Assembly (NCBI GenBank): GCA_944391715.1
Contig: CALXUP010000009.1
Span: forward strand, 1 to 54,457
From: an uncultured Alphaproteobacteria bacterium
Lineage (GTDB): Bacteria > Pseudomonadota > Alphaproteobacteria > RF32 > CAG-239
Length of the DNA: 54,457 nt
Direction of reading: 5' to 3'
Positions within the stretch are counted from its first letter, which is position 1. The number at the start of each line of letters is the position of its first letter. The notes under the pieces were generated by a model that saw only the letters and a program-made list of their open reading frames with translations, was not told the DNA's origin and searched no databases. The position numbers and the translations under genes were made by a program. This document shows, piece after piece, positions 17,380-25,727 of the stretch.

Positions 17380-19152
17380 TCATTTGAAAACGCCGGAAAC
17401 GTCTTCAATTATAAACTGCACCCCATTCCTTCCCATCCAGTTGTCTTGCCGCAGGGTTCCTATCACATTATAAACCGCCCCGCGATGGTTCAACAATGCC
17501 ATACCGGCCTCCGTATCGGCCATCCGAAAAGCCATTGCTTTCAGACTGCCGCCGGACGCAGAGGTTAGAAAACACCGGATATGCCCGCTGCCCACAATCG
17601 ACACCTTAGAAATATGAACCCGCGGCAAAACCAGCCTCGGCTCCGGATTTTGCGCACCGAAAGGCTCCAGCATTGCCAGACTCTTCGCCAGCTCCGGCGT
17701 TGCTCCGGACACATCCAAAACGCCATCGGCATTAATCACCGGAACAATCGCCTCATTGCCGATTTTATCCCGCACATATTCACCGACAAATTTGCGAAAT
17801 TCTTCAATTTTATCTTCATTCAATGAAAAACCCGCCGCCATTGTGTGCCCGCCGCCTTTGGTTAAGATTCCTTTTTCTTTGGCGGCAATAATCAATGCCC
17901 CCAAATCAACGCCGGGAACAGAACGCGCCGAACCTTTGACCTCGTCATCCTCAATCGACATTACAAACGCCGGCAGATTATAGCGCTCTTTCAGCTTGCC
18001 TGCCACAATGCCGATAACCCCTTGGTGCCAGTCATTACCGGCGACAAAGGCAATCGGATATTCCTGCGGCGTTCCTTCAAGGATTTCTATTGCCTTTAAC
18101 AGGACATAAGCCTCAATCTCTTTGCGCTTGTCATTAAATTCATTCAGTTTTTCTGCCAGCGTCTCGGCATAAAAAGCATCTTTTGCGCACAAAAGCTTAT
18201 TGCCGAGCGAAGCCTCACCGACCCGCCCGCAGGCATTAATCCTCGGCCCCAGCACAAAACCAAGATGAAAAGCCGTCGGTGCCTCGGATATTCCGGACTT
18301 GTCAATCAAAGATTTTAGCCCGAGATTATTGCGCAGGGCCATAATTTTCAGTCCCTGACGAACATAAGCCCGATTCAAACCCAGCAGCGGCACAACATCG
18401 CAAACCGTGCCGAGGGCCACCAGATCAAGCCAGTTCATCAGATTCGGCTCGTCACGTCCGGCATAAAATCCTGCTTTGCGCAATTCACGGTTAACAGCAA
18501 CAATCGTAAAAAACACAACACCTACCGCCGCCATATATTTAAGATATTCAATCTGATTTTCTTCATCCAGACGTTTGGGGTTTACAACGGCATAAACCTT
18601 CGGCAACAAAACCTCGGCCTCATGATGATCAATAACAATAACCTCAAGCCCCTTTTGTGTTGCATATTCCAGAGGCTCAAAAGCCGTTGTGCCGCAATCG
18701 ACCGTAATCACCAAATCCGCCCCGGCCGCCAGAAACTCGTCAACCGCCATAACGCTCGGGCCATAACCTTCATCACGCTCCGGAATATGAATCAGCGGCT
18801 CAATCCCGACATTTTCCAAAAACAAACGCAGTACGGAAGTCGAGGTTGCACCATCTACGTCATAATCGCCGATAATCGCCACTTTTTGTTTTTTGATAAT
18901 TGCTTCGGCAATCCGCTTGGCGGCTTTTTCCATATCTTTCAGCACAAACGGATTCGGCATCAGCGACTGAATTTTAGGGTCAAGAAAAGAAAGCGTTTCG
19001 TCCGGGCCGATTCCCCGCTGCACAAGAATTTGGGCCACCAGCGGAGGCAGCCCGAATTTTTGAGAAAGCAGTTCAGCCTTGCGTTCATCATACGGAACAA
19101 CTTTCCACAGACACCCGTTCAGGGATTTGGTGTTTTCAAAATCAAAAGCCAA
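17380..19152 (-). CDS. recJ: Single-stranded-DNA-specific exonuclease RecJ
   Basis: 5'-3' ssDNA exonuclease used in recombination and mismatch repair. It is 590 residues long. The DHH-domain metal motifs are visible: GDYDVDGATS (about 93-102), TVDCGTT, and IDHHEAE. The DHHA1 segment with GGGHTMAAGFSL follows, then a C-terminal OB-like domain. It starts 20 bases after the OmpA-like gene and precedes the DUF502 gene. With recA and mutL it adds to a repair-rich stretch, although the three are in separate transcripts. Confidence 0.97.
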   Translation of the reverse strand: MAFDFENTKSLNGCLWKVVPYDERKAELLSQKFGLPPLVAQILVQRGIGPDETLSFLDPKIQSLMPNPFVLKDMEKAAKRIAEAIIKKQKVAIIGDYDVDGATSTSVLRLFLENVGIEPLIHIPERDEGYGPSVMAVDEFLAAGADLVITVDCGTTAFEPLEYATQKGLEVIVIDHHEAEVLLPKVYAVVNPKRLDEENQIEYLKYMAAVGVVFFTIVAVNRELRKAGFYAGRDEPNLMNWLDLVALGTVCDVVPLLGLNRAYVRQGLKIMALRNNLGLKSLIDKSGISEAPTAFHLGFVLGPRINACGRVGEASLGNKLLCAKDAFYAETLAEKLNEFNDKRKEIEAYVLLKAIEILEGTPQEYPIAFVAGNDWHQGVIGIVAGKLKERYNLPAFVMSIEDDEVKGSARSVPGVDLGALIIAAKEKGILTKGGGHTMAAGFSLNEDKIEEFRKFVGEYVRDKIGNEAIVPVINADGVLDVSGATPELAKSLAMLEPFGAQNPEPRLVLPRVHISKVSIVGSGHIRCFLTSASGGSLKAMAFRMADTEAGMALLNHRGAVYNVIGTLRQDNWMGRNGVQFIIEDVSGVFK

Positions 19153-19172
19153 TTACACAACCTTGTCAAAAA

Positions 19173-20015
19173 CTAATAGCTGATATAAATTTCAGCCCGG
19201 CGGTTCAGACGCTCACCCTCCGGCATAACTTCAAGATAAGCCGGTGCGCTGTCCGATAATGCCTCAATTGAGATATCGGAAGCTTTCATCCCGGCGCGCC
19301 GCAAAGCCGCAGCCACACTCTGCGCCCGTTCCATTGAAACTTTCAGATTCGCCAGTTTATGAGAAACAATATCGGTATTTTTTGTCCGGCTCGAGGCATG
19401 TCCGACAACCTTAATCTTGGCATTATTCGCTTTAGCCTGACGAACGGCGGCACGGATTTTATCATTATAAGAAGAGTCTACCGAAGAACTGCCGTTTGCA
19501 AAATAAATCGTCTCCAGCCTGTAGGTAACGCTCGGACCGTTATCGGCATCCGTTGCCACCGTCTCGGCCAAAGTCTCTTCAAAGACGCTGTCACTCATCA
19601 AAGGAGCTCCGCTCGGCGCTTTGGCCTCGGCAACTTTGACGGTTTTGATTTCTTTTTCCGGAAGTTTTTGTTCAGCCTGTTTTTTAGCTTCGGCTTTTGC
19701 CTTAGCCTTTTCAGCCAGAACTTTCTCGTCTTTATCTTCTGTTTCTTCCAGGTCTTTATCGGTTACTTCGGCAAAAATCTCGTCTTCTTCATCGCTTTCA
19801 TAGGCAACGTTTTGCTCGTCGGAACCCAGCGTTTTGCCCTCTTTCAAGACTTTTGTTGAGGCAATATCCGGTTTGCCCTGCTTTTTCATCACATCTTCCA
19901 ACGTTACGTCGTCTTCTTCGATAATTTCAGGGAACACGGCGGAAGAACAGGCAGAAAGCGCCCAGACCATACTGGCAGAGGCTAACAGAATTTTCAATTT
20001 TGGATACTGCATCAT
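19173..20015 (-). CDS. OmpA-like peptidoglycan-binding lipoprotein
   Basis: 280 residues: a lipoprotein signal (lipobox LSAC, near residue 22), a long acidic and Lys/Glu-rich, coiled or disordered linker (about 30-130), and a C-terminal OmpA/Pal-like domain with VVGHASSRTKN, LSMERAQ-like helices and NRRAEIYISY. Such proteins tether the outer membrane to peptidoglycan. The domain is divergent from standard Pal (ASS instead of TDS after GH). The start ATG could be at 20015 or three bases later. It sits directly before recJ. Confidence 0.85.
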   Translation of the reverse strand: MMQYPKLKILLASASMVWALSACSSAVFPEIIEEDDVTLEDVMKKQGKPDIASTKVLKEGKTLGSDEQNVAYESDEEDEIFAEVTDKDLEETEDKDEKVLAEKAKAKAEAKKQAEQKLPEKEIKTVKVAEAKAPSGAPLMSDSVFEETLAETVATDADNGPSVTYRLETIYFANGSSSVDSSYNDKIRAAVRQAKANNAKIKVVGHASSRTKNTDIVSHKLANLKVSMERAQSVAAALRRAGMKASDISIEALSDSAPAYLEVMPEGERLNRRAEIYISY

Positions 20016-20195
20016 TAATTTTAACCCTTAAAAAAAACTCTAACTCATTAAATGAGTATAATAAAAAAAGCGATAACACAAGTACAAAAACTCAATTAAA
20101 AACAAATTTTATAAAAAGCCCCGTAAAAAAAATTGTTTATTAAAATTAATTAGATTAACATAATCATAATTTCAGCAGCACAAGAGGAACAACAA

Positions 20196-20741
20196 ATGAA
20201 CACATCCGCCGCAGAGTCTTCCGTCGATATTGCCGCCTGGTTTATCAGCCGCGCCCAGAAAGACGAATGGTTTTTGGAAAACGAAAAACTTCAAAACCTT
20301 TTGTTTCTGGCGCAATTTCACTTCAGCCAGCAATACCGGGACAAAATATTAATGCCGAGCCTTTTTATCGTCAATAAAGACGGCTTCAAAGAACCGAATA
20401 TTGAGCGCCTGCTCCAAAACGGAAGAAATATGCTGTCGACGAGTCGGCTTCCAAATGACGTAACAACGTTTTTGGAAAAGATATGGAAAGTCTACGGAGC
20501 AATGAGTCTGAAACAGCTCCGCGACCTGATAAAACGCCAGACTTCCTACCCGGAACAATACCCATCCGAAACAAAAAATATTGTAGAAATCAATTCTTTG
20601 GTTGAAAAATTAAAATCTCCGGGTAAAATAGAACAGACAACCAAACGCAAAGAAACTGAAAAAAAGGTCTTAATTTCCCAAAACGGCCCGGTTGTCGTCT
20701 CCAAGTGGCAGCCGCGAAGATTAACAAACGGCGGGAATTAA
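20196..20741 (+). CDS. Panacea (DUF4065/SocA-like) domain protein
   Basis: 181 residues. The first half, DIAAWFISRAQ...LENEKLQNLLFLAQFHF, and the block FLEKIWKVYGAMSLKQLRDLIK fit the Panacea fold (lead helix, LQKLLYFAQ motif, then a closing YGxxS...L helix). Panacea proteins include phage GepA, Caulobacter SocA and many antitoxins. The C-terminal 50 residues are basic and Lys/Thr-rich. It stands alone with no toxin-like ORF beside it; a DUF192 lipoprotein gene follows by 26 bases. The family call is from pattern only and could be wrong in detail. Confidence 0.6.
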   Translation: MNTSAAESSVDIAAWFISRAQKDEWFLENEKLQNLLFLAQFHFSQQYRDKILMPSLFIVNKDGFKEPNIERLLQNGRNMLSTSRLPNDVTTFLEKIWKVYGAMSLKQLRDLIKRQTSYPEQYPSETKNIVEINSLVEKLKSPGKIEQTTKRKETEKKVLISQNGPVVVSKWQPRRLTNGGN

Positions 20742-20766
20742 AACTATTTTTTGGAAGGAGAAAAAC

Positions 20767-21267
20767 ATGAAGAAATTAGTTAGAGTGCTCTTCGCATTAT
20801 TGCTGGTAGCCGGATGCTCAAAACAAGAAAGCGAAACAACACCTTTGACGATTGAAACACAAAACGGCCCGGTCAACTATACCGTAGAAGAAGCTAATAC
20901 CCGTGAAGAACAAGAAGCCGGACTGATGAACAGAGATTCTTTGGCTGCCGATCATGGTATGATCTTCAATATTGATCCCGTCCGCCGCGTTGCAATGTGG
21001 ATGAAAGACACCAAGTTCCCGCTGGATATGATCTTCATCGCACCTGACGGTACAATTACGCAGGTTTATGAAAATGCCGAAGCTCTGACCGAATACAAAA
21101 TTGTTTCTCGCATTCCGGTTCGCGCTGTTATCGAAGTAAATGCCGGTGATGTTCAAAAACATCAGATTAAAGTCGGAGACAAGGTAAAACACGAATTCTT
21201 CAACCAAATCAAAAAAGAAGAATCCAAAACAGAAACGCCTAAAAAAGCTGAAGAAAACAGCAAATAA
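20767..21267 (+). CDS. DUF192 family lipoprotein
   Basis: 166 residues with a lipoprotein signal (lipobox VAGC, Cys about 18) and a DUF192 domain. The conserved parts are REEQEAGLMNRDSL, MWMKDTKFPLDMIFI and the C-terminal VIEVNAGDV. A short Lys/Glu-rich tail follows. DUF192 proteins are small, compact, probably periplasmic domains of unknown function. The start ATG at 20767 has a GGAAGGAG ribosome site. It shares a transcript with the Panacea-like gene and ends at a strong terminator. Confidence 0.92.
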   Translation: MKKLVRVLFALLLVAGCSKQESETTPLTIETQNGPVNYTVEEANTREEQEAGLMNRDSLAADHGMIFNIDPVRRVAMWMKDTKFPLDMIFIAPDGTITQVYENAEALTEYKIVSRIPVRAVIEVNAGDVQKHQIKVGDKVKHEFFNQIKKEESKTETPKKAEENSK

Positions 21268-21290
21268 ACTTTAATAAATAAGCATCAAAT

Positions 21291-21328
21291 AAAAAAGCTT
21301 CGTCTGTCATCGGCAGCGAAGCTTTTTT
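21291..21328 (+). terminator. Intrinsic terminator after the DUF192 gene
   Basis: AAAAAAGCTTCG pairs with CGAAGCTTTTTT around a 14-base loop. Confidence 0.9.
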
Positions 21329-21358
21329 ATTTTCCCGATTCATTAAAATCAAATTTTC

Positions 21359-21674
21359 CTAGCCAAAATTCCCATTATACCTTTCATTATATATTGACTA
21401 TTCACTTGAGTCGTGATATAATCTCCTTATGTGTTTGTTTTGACGGGAGAGAAATGATGAAACAATATATTTTGGGGAGCGTCTTATGCTGCACCGCTCT
21501 TACTTCCGGTTATGCCTTAGCGGCCTGCACTCAAACGCCGGACTGTGAGACTATGGGATACATATATACTGCCGACGAATGTCCGAACGGCGGCGTTAAA
21601 TGTCCGTTTGATATCAGCAAATATTTTTGTTTCGATCCAAGTGAAAATGAATCCCCTTCCGTCCCGACAAGCGG
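21359..21674 (+). repeat. 316-bp long direct repeat, copy 1 (promoter plus 5' coding)
   Basis: Aligned without gaps to 26992-27307 with only scattered substitutions. It covers the promoter, leader, ribosome site and the first 73 or so codons of the cysteine-rich secreted-protein gene. Identity stops abruptly at the SGxCCGY codons; the rest of the two genes differs. Confidence 0.93.
21394..21422 (+). promoter_or_regulatory. Promoter of cysteine-rich gene 1
   Basis: TTGACT (21394-21399), a 17-base spacer, TATAAT (21417-21422): a near-consensus sigma-70 promoter. The same module occurs at 27027 and 54274. Confidence 0.85.
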
Positions 21675-21915
21675 CTACTGTTGCGGATATACAGATGAGT
21701 GTGGGTACAATGAAATATCAAACTCTCATGACAATGAATGTCAAACCATTTATGGTCAAAATTGCTACGAAACTTGTAAAAGCTACAATATTCCTGATTG
21801 TCCCGATATACAAAACAACTGTCGTACTTCCGGCAGCACACCGGTCTTCTTAGCATGCACCAGTCCCTATACCGATCACACAGTCGACTTTGCCGCTGTC
21901 TTCTCTTGTCAATAA
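21454..21915 (+). CDS. Cysteine-rich secreted protein, variable family member 1
   Basis: No known family recognised. The 153 residues start with a signal peptide (MMKQYILGSVLCCTALTSGY, cleavage after ALA near residue 23). The mature protein is rich in Cys (about 20 of 130) and includes CTQTPDCETMGYIYTADEC and an acidic, Ser/Pro linker before a second Cys-rich half. Many disulfides suggest an exported, stable small domain. Start: the ATG at 21454 (or 21457) after GGGAGAG; upstream in-frame ATGs lie in the promoter. The N-terminal half is nearly identical to the gene at 27087, while the C-terminal half diverges strongly but keeps Cys spacing. Confidence 0.85.
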   Translation: MMKQYILGSVLCCTALTSGYALAACTQTPDCETMGYIYTADECPNGGVKCPFDISKYFCFDPSENESPSVPTSGYCCGYTDECGYNEISNSHDNECQTIYGQNCYETCKSYNIPDCPDIQNNCRTSGSTPVFLACTSPYTDHTVDFAAVFSCQ

Positions 21916-21934
21916 TCTTGTTCGACACAAAAAT

Positions 21935-21965
21935 AAATCCCTTAACTTTTAAGGTTAAGGGATTT
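21935..21965. terminator. Bidirectional terminator between convergent genes
   Basis: AAATCCCTTAAC pairs with GTTAAGGGATTT around a 7-base loop. It serves the cysteine-rich gene (plus) and the AI-2E-family gene (minus). Confidence 0.8.
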
Positions 21966-21968
21966 TGA

Positions 21969-23036
21969 TTATTCCAGATAAAGGGAACTCTTTTTATAAT
22001 TCTCAATAGCATGCCGGACAAGCACACCGATAATCGCCGCCACCGGAACGGCAATCATCAAGCCGAGGAAACCCAGCAAAACACCGCCGGCCAACAAAGC
22101 AAACATCACCCAGACCGGATGCAGCCCGACATTTTCGCCGACCAGCTTTGGCGTCAGGAAATTTCCCTCAAAGAATTGTCCGACCATAAAGACGGCAACC
22201 ACCTGCAAAACCGGCCCGATGCTATCAAACTGGGCAAACGCAATCGCCAGGCTGACCACAAAACCGGAAATACTGCCGACATACGGAATAAAAGAAATCA
22301 GCCCGGCCAGAAAACCGACCAAAACCCCCAGCTCCAAACCGACAAGATACAAGCCGACAGAATAAAACGTTCCGAGGATAACGCAAACGCTGAGCTGCCC
22401 GCGAATAAATCCGGACAAAATACTGTTGATTTCTTTAGCCATCTGGCGAATAGACTTTTTATAAACTTTCGGCAGCAAACCGTCAACTTTACTCAAAAAA
22501 GTGTGCCAGTCGCGCAGCATATAAAAGGCCACAACCGGCGTAATCAGCAACAGCGACAAAAGGTTAAAAAATGCAAAGCCGGAAGTTACCAGTTTACGCA
22601 CAATCGCCAGCACGATTTTGATTCCGTTCGCCAGATTGCTGCGCAGATATGTTCTGACCTTTTCCGGATCAAGCCCCGGAAATTTATCTTTCCAATCCGC
22701 CAAAAACGGTTCAAGTTTTTGCGACAAAGAAGTCGCATACTGCGGCAAAGTCTCAATAAAACGCCCAATCTGCTCGTCAATAACGCTGATAAGCAGCACC
22801 AGCGCCGGCACCAGAAAAATCACGACCAGACACATCACGATAAGCGTGGCCCAGGTCCGGCTCATTCCGAGCTTTTGAAAACGCGTTGCAAACGGATCCA
22901 GCAAATAACCGATAATGATGCCGGCCACAAACGGCAGCAAAACGGAACGCAGGGCATAAACACAAACGCCGAACACGGCCAGCAACACCAGCCAAAACAT
23001 CCAGTTGCGATTCTCTTTCGGATAAAAAACTGCCAT
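21969..23036 (-). CDS. AI-2E family (PerM/TqsA-type) membrane protein
   Basis: A 355-residue polytopic protein with eight or so membrane helices. Family motifs include RSVLLPFVAGIIIGYLLDP near the N-terminus, GLISFIPYVGSI, and LTPKLVGENVGLHPVWVMFALLAGG in overlapping parts. The family contains permeases and the autoinducer-2 exporter TqsA, but most members have no proven substrate, so quorum sensing should not be inferred. It lies 11 bases after the DUF2066 gene. In related genomes this pair is usually followed by a DnaA-like hda gene, which is absent here. Confidence 0.9.
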   Translation of the reverse strand: MAVFYPKENRNWMFWLVLLAVFGVCVYALRSVLLPFVAGIIIGYLLDPFATRFQKLGMSRTWATLIVMCLVVIFLVPALVLLISVIDEQIGRFIETLPQYATSLSQKLEPFLADWKDKFPGLDPEKVRTYLRSNLANGIKIVLAIVRKLVTSGFAFFNLLSLLLITPVVAFYMLRDWHTFLSKVDGLLPKVYKKSIRQMAKEINSILSGFIRGQLSVCVILGTFYSVGLYLVGLELGVLVGFLAGLISFIPYVGSISGFVVSLAIAFAQFDSIGPVLQVVAVFMVGQFFEGNFLTPKLVGENVGLHPVWVMFALLAGGVLLGFLGLMIAVPVAAIIGVLVRHAIENYKKSSLYLE

Positions 23037-23047
23037 CTTCCCTTCCT

Positions 23048-24103
23048 CTAATAGCTGGATTCAATTACATAAAAACCGCCATAGTCTTTCAAAACAAAAA
23101 GTTTTTGCGCCAATGCCTGGTTCAAACGGTCAAGACTTCCGGAAAAAACAAGCCTGAACTGGGTCTTGCCGTCGCCAATTGCCTCTTCCTGAATTTTCTT
23201 AACATACGGAATGTCAGAAAGCTGTTTCTGCAAATCCAGCCAGTCCCGGATTCTTTTATACAAAAACAAGACCGTAATTTCGCTTTGTTTCCGGGATTCC
23301 GAAATATTCTGACTTTTAATTTTGGCCGCGATTCTGACTTTGGCCTGACGAACGGCTTCATCATAAAGCGCATCGTCTCCGGCCGTTCCGCTAACGTCTA
23401 AAGTTTCAAGCAGACCTCCTTCACCGTTGGGGGAATATATCTGCACTTGCAGCCCGCCGGCATGTTCGGTCGCTTCCAGCACAAAAACATCGCTCACCCG
23501 GTTTTGACGGGCAAGCCAGCCGAACAAACGCGCATCAAGGCTCAAAGCCTTCTCGGCGTCAAGCGCTTCCATATTGGAAAAAGACGGCTCCGGCGTCACA
23601 AACTCGGCCATCCCTTCCGATGCCGTATTCCGCTCCCAGGCTTTCCGCCACAAATTATCATCTTCCCAAAGTTCGGCAGCCGTTGCCGGCGCTTTGCGAT
23701 AAACCGGCAGCACCAGCACGCTGGTCGCCTTGTCCACCATAAACGGAATTTGCTTTTCCGCCATATACCGTTTGACAATTTCCTCATTCAGCTTAATGCG
23801 CAATTCCGCCATATACCGCACATTTGACGACTTTTCCGACACAACGGAAACTTCTTTGATAAAGTTTAATATCTGATTGTCGTTAAGCGTCATAATCCGG
23901 GCAACGTTGTCAGGAGTCGTAATTTTTTTCAACACCAGCTCAAAAGCCTGCCGGTTAGCCTCGGTCATTGCTTTTTCTCTGGCCACGGAAGCGTTAACAT
24001 CCGTTACATCCACCAAAACGTTAACAGCATACAAATCTGCAGCAGCTGCCGGACGAACCAGCAGCCCCAGACCAAACAGCAACATCAGACATAAACGCCG
24101 CAA
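23048..24103 (-). CDS. DUF2066 domain periplasmic protein
   Basis: 351 residues: a signal peptide (RRLCLMLLFGLGLLV then AAA cleavage) and a mature domain starting DLYAVNVLVDVTD, the DUF2066 signature. Long alpha/beta regions with REKAMTEANRQAFELVLKKI follow. The open frame extends upstream to 24322, but that part lies inside ndk. I prefer a TTG start at 24103, which has AGGAG seven bases upstream and gives an Arg-Arg signal peptide; the ATG at 24085 is the alternative. Function unknown; consistently next to the AI-2E-family gene. Confidence 0.82.
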   Translation of the reverse strand: MRRLCLMLLFGLGLLVRPAAAADLYAVNVLVDVTDVNASVAREKAMTEANRQAFELVLKKITTPDNVARIMTLNDNQILNFIKEVSVVSEKSSNVRYMAELRIKLNEEIVKRYMAEKQIPFMVDKATSVLVLPVYRKAPATAAELWEDDNLWRKAWERNTASEGMAEFVTPEPSFSNMEALDAEKALSLDARLFGWLARQNRVSDVFVLEATEHAGGLQVQIYSPNGEGGLLETLDVSGTAGDDALYDEAVRQAKVRIAAKIKSQNISESRKQSEITVLFLYKRIRDWLDLQKQLSDIPYVKKIQEEAIGDGKTQFRLVFSGSLDRLNQALAQKLFVLKDYGGFYVIESSY

Positions 24104-24113
24104 AATCCCGCTC

Positions 24114-24530
24114 CTACTCAAAAATTTCGACTTTGCTGAAAAAGAAACCAATCTCCCTTTCAGCACTTTCCAAGGAGTCGGAACCATGAACGGTATTCCG
24201 GTCGATTGACAAAGCAAAAGTCTTGCGGATAGTTCCCTCTTCTGCCACGGCCGGATTAGTCGCGCCCATAATTTTGCGATACCGTGCAACAGCATCTTCG
24301 GCTTCCAAAACCTGAACGACAACCGGAGCCGAAGTCATAATCTCCACCAGATTCGGAAAAAAGACCTTGCCTTTGTGCTCACCGTAAAATTCTTCCGCCT
24401 GTTTCTTAGAAAGCAGGATTCTCTTCTGAGCAATAATTTTAAGCCCGGCCTCCTCAATCATTGCATTAACTTTTCCGGTAATATTCCGGGTTGTTGCGTC
24501 AGGCTTGATAATAGATAAAGTTCTTTCCAT
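24114..24530 (-). CDS. ndk: Nucleoside-diphosphate kinase
   Basis: Transfers the gamma phosphate between nucleoside tri- and diphosphates via a phosphohistidine. The 138 residues are nearly the standard length, with the IIKPDA N-terminal motif, [13 protein letters not shown], and the active-site NTVHGSDS block. Ten bases separate it from the DUF2066 gene, so the three minus-strand genes are probably one operon. It diverges from pta across a 177-base A/T-rich gap. Confidence 0.98.
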   Translation of the reverse strand: MERTLSIIKPDATTRNITGKVNAMIEEAGLKIIAQKRILLSKKQAEEFYGEHKGKVFFPNLVEIMTSAPVVVQVLEAEDAVARYRKIMGATNPAVAEEGTIRKTFALSIDRNTVHGSDSLESAEREIGFFFSKVEIFE

Positions 24531-24707
24531 AATTTCCCCTTTTCTGCCAAATAGTGTTTCAGATGACGCCTATCTTAGTACATTATTCTAAATAAGCAAT
24601 TTTTTTATAATATATTTTCCAAAGATTTTACATTTTTAATAGACTTTTGAAAAATAAGAGAGTAAACAAATAAAAAAATTCACAAAAACATATCAAGGAC
24701 AAGAACG

Positions 24708-25712
24708 ATGCAGAAAGATTCTTATATCGGCGGTCTGATTGCCAAAGCCCGCCAATACCACAAAACCATTGTTTTGCCGGAAGGCGAAGACGAACGCGTT
24801 TTAAAAGCGGCTCACCTTATCCGCGAAGAAAAAGTTGCCGAACTGGTCATCCTCGGCAATATTGAAGAAATAAGCGCTTATTTTGCCAAAAACAACTGGA
24901 GTCTGGAAGGCATTACGCTGATTGACCCGGCAAAATCGGAAAAGCTCCCGGTTTATGCCGAATTGTTATATAATTTGCGCAAAGAAAAAGGCATGACGGA
25001 AGAAGACGCCCGCAAAACCGTTTTAAATCATAACTATTTCGGAACCTTGATGGTCAAAAACGGCGATGCCGACGGCATGGTTTCCGGCGCCAATCACTCA
25101 ACGGCTGATACTGTCCGCCCGGCACTGCAAATCATCAAATCTGCCCGCAAAGACCGCGGCGTATCGTCTTTCTTTATTATGGTCTGCAACAACAAACCTT
25201 ATGTCTTTTCCGACTGTGCCATTACCTTAAACCCGACGGACAAAGAAATGGCCGATATTGCCATGGAAAGCATTGAAAGCGCTCTGCAGTTTGACATTGA
25301 ACCGAATGTTGCCATGTTGTCATATTCCACTTACGGTTCCGGCAAAGGCGAGTCTGTTGAAAAAGTACAACGCGCCGTCAAAATCGCCAAAGAAATGCTT
25401 GAAAAAGAATACCCGGGCAAAAACGTCAAACTCGACGGCGAAATGCAGGCCGATGCCGCTCTGGCTCCGGTCGTTGCCGCCAAAAAAGCACCGGGCAGCA
25501 ACGTTGCCGGTCATGCCAATGTTCTGGTTTTCCCGAACCTTGACGCCGGAAACATTTCTTACAAATTAATGCAGCGCCTGGGCGGTGCCGAAGCATACGG
25601 ACCGATGCTCCAGGGCTTGAACGCACCGATTAACGACTTGTCCCGCGGCTGCTTTGCCGAAGACATCGTCAGCGTTGTCGCCATTACCGTTTTACAAACT
25701 GTCAAAAAATAA
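24708..25712 (+). CDS. pta: Phosphate acetyltransferase
   Basis: Converts acetyl-CoA and phosphate to acetyl phosphate. The 334 residues consist of the catalytic PTA/PTB domain alone (short form, lacking the regulatory N-terminal domains of E. coli Pta). Motifs: LPEGEDERVLKAA near the start, DGMVSGANHSTADTVRPALQ split across residues 123-143, SYSTYGSGKG, and VFPNLDAGNISYKL. The start ATG follows an AAGGAC site. ackA follows by 15 bases, so acetate can be made with ATP gain, or assimilated in reverse. Confidence 0.97.
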   Translation: MQKDSYIGGLIAKARQYHKTIVLPEGEDERVLKAAHLIREEKVAELVILGNIEEISAYFAKNNWSLEGITLIDPAKSEKLPVYAELLYNLRKEKGMTEEDARKTVLNHNYFGTLMVKNGDADGMVSGANHSTADTVRPALQIIKSARKDRGVSSFFIMVCNNKPYVFSDCAITLNPTDKEMADIAMESIESALQFDIEPNVAMLSYSTYGSGKGESVEKVQRAVKIAKEMLEKEYPGKNVKLDGEMQADAALAPVVAAKKAPGSNVAGHANVLVFPNLDAGNISYKLMQRLGGAEAYGPMLQGLNAPINDLSRGCFAEDIVSVVAITVLQTVKK

Positions 25713-25727
25713 AAGGAAAATAACAAG

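Noticed and set aside
21969-23036. Quorum-sensing role from the AI-2E name
   Set aside because: The family name covers many permeases; no luxS or lsr gene is present here.
22011-23051. 346-codon frame opposite the AI-2E-family gene
   Set aside because: Antisense shadow, rich in His/Gln/Arg as expected from reversed membrane-protein codons.
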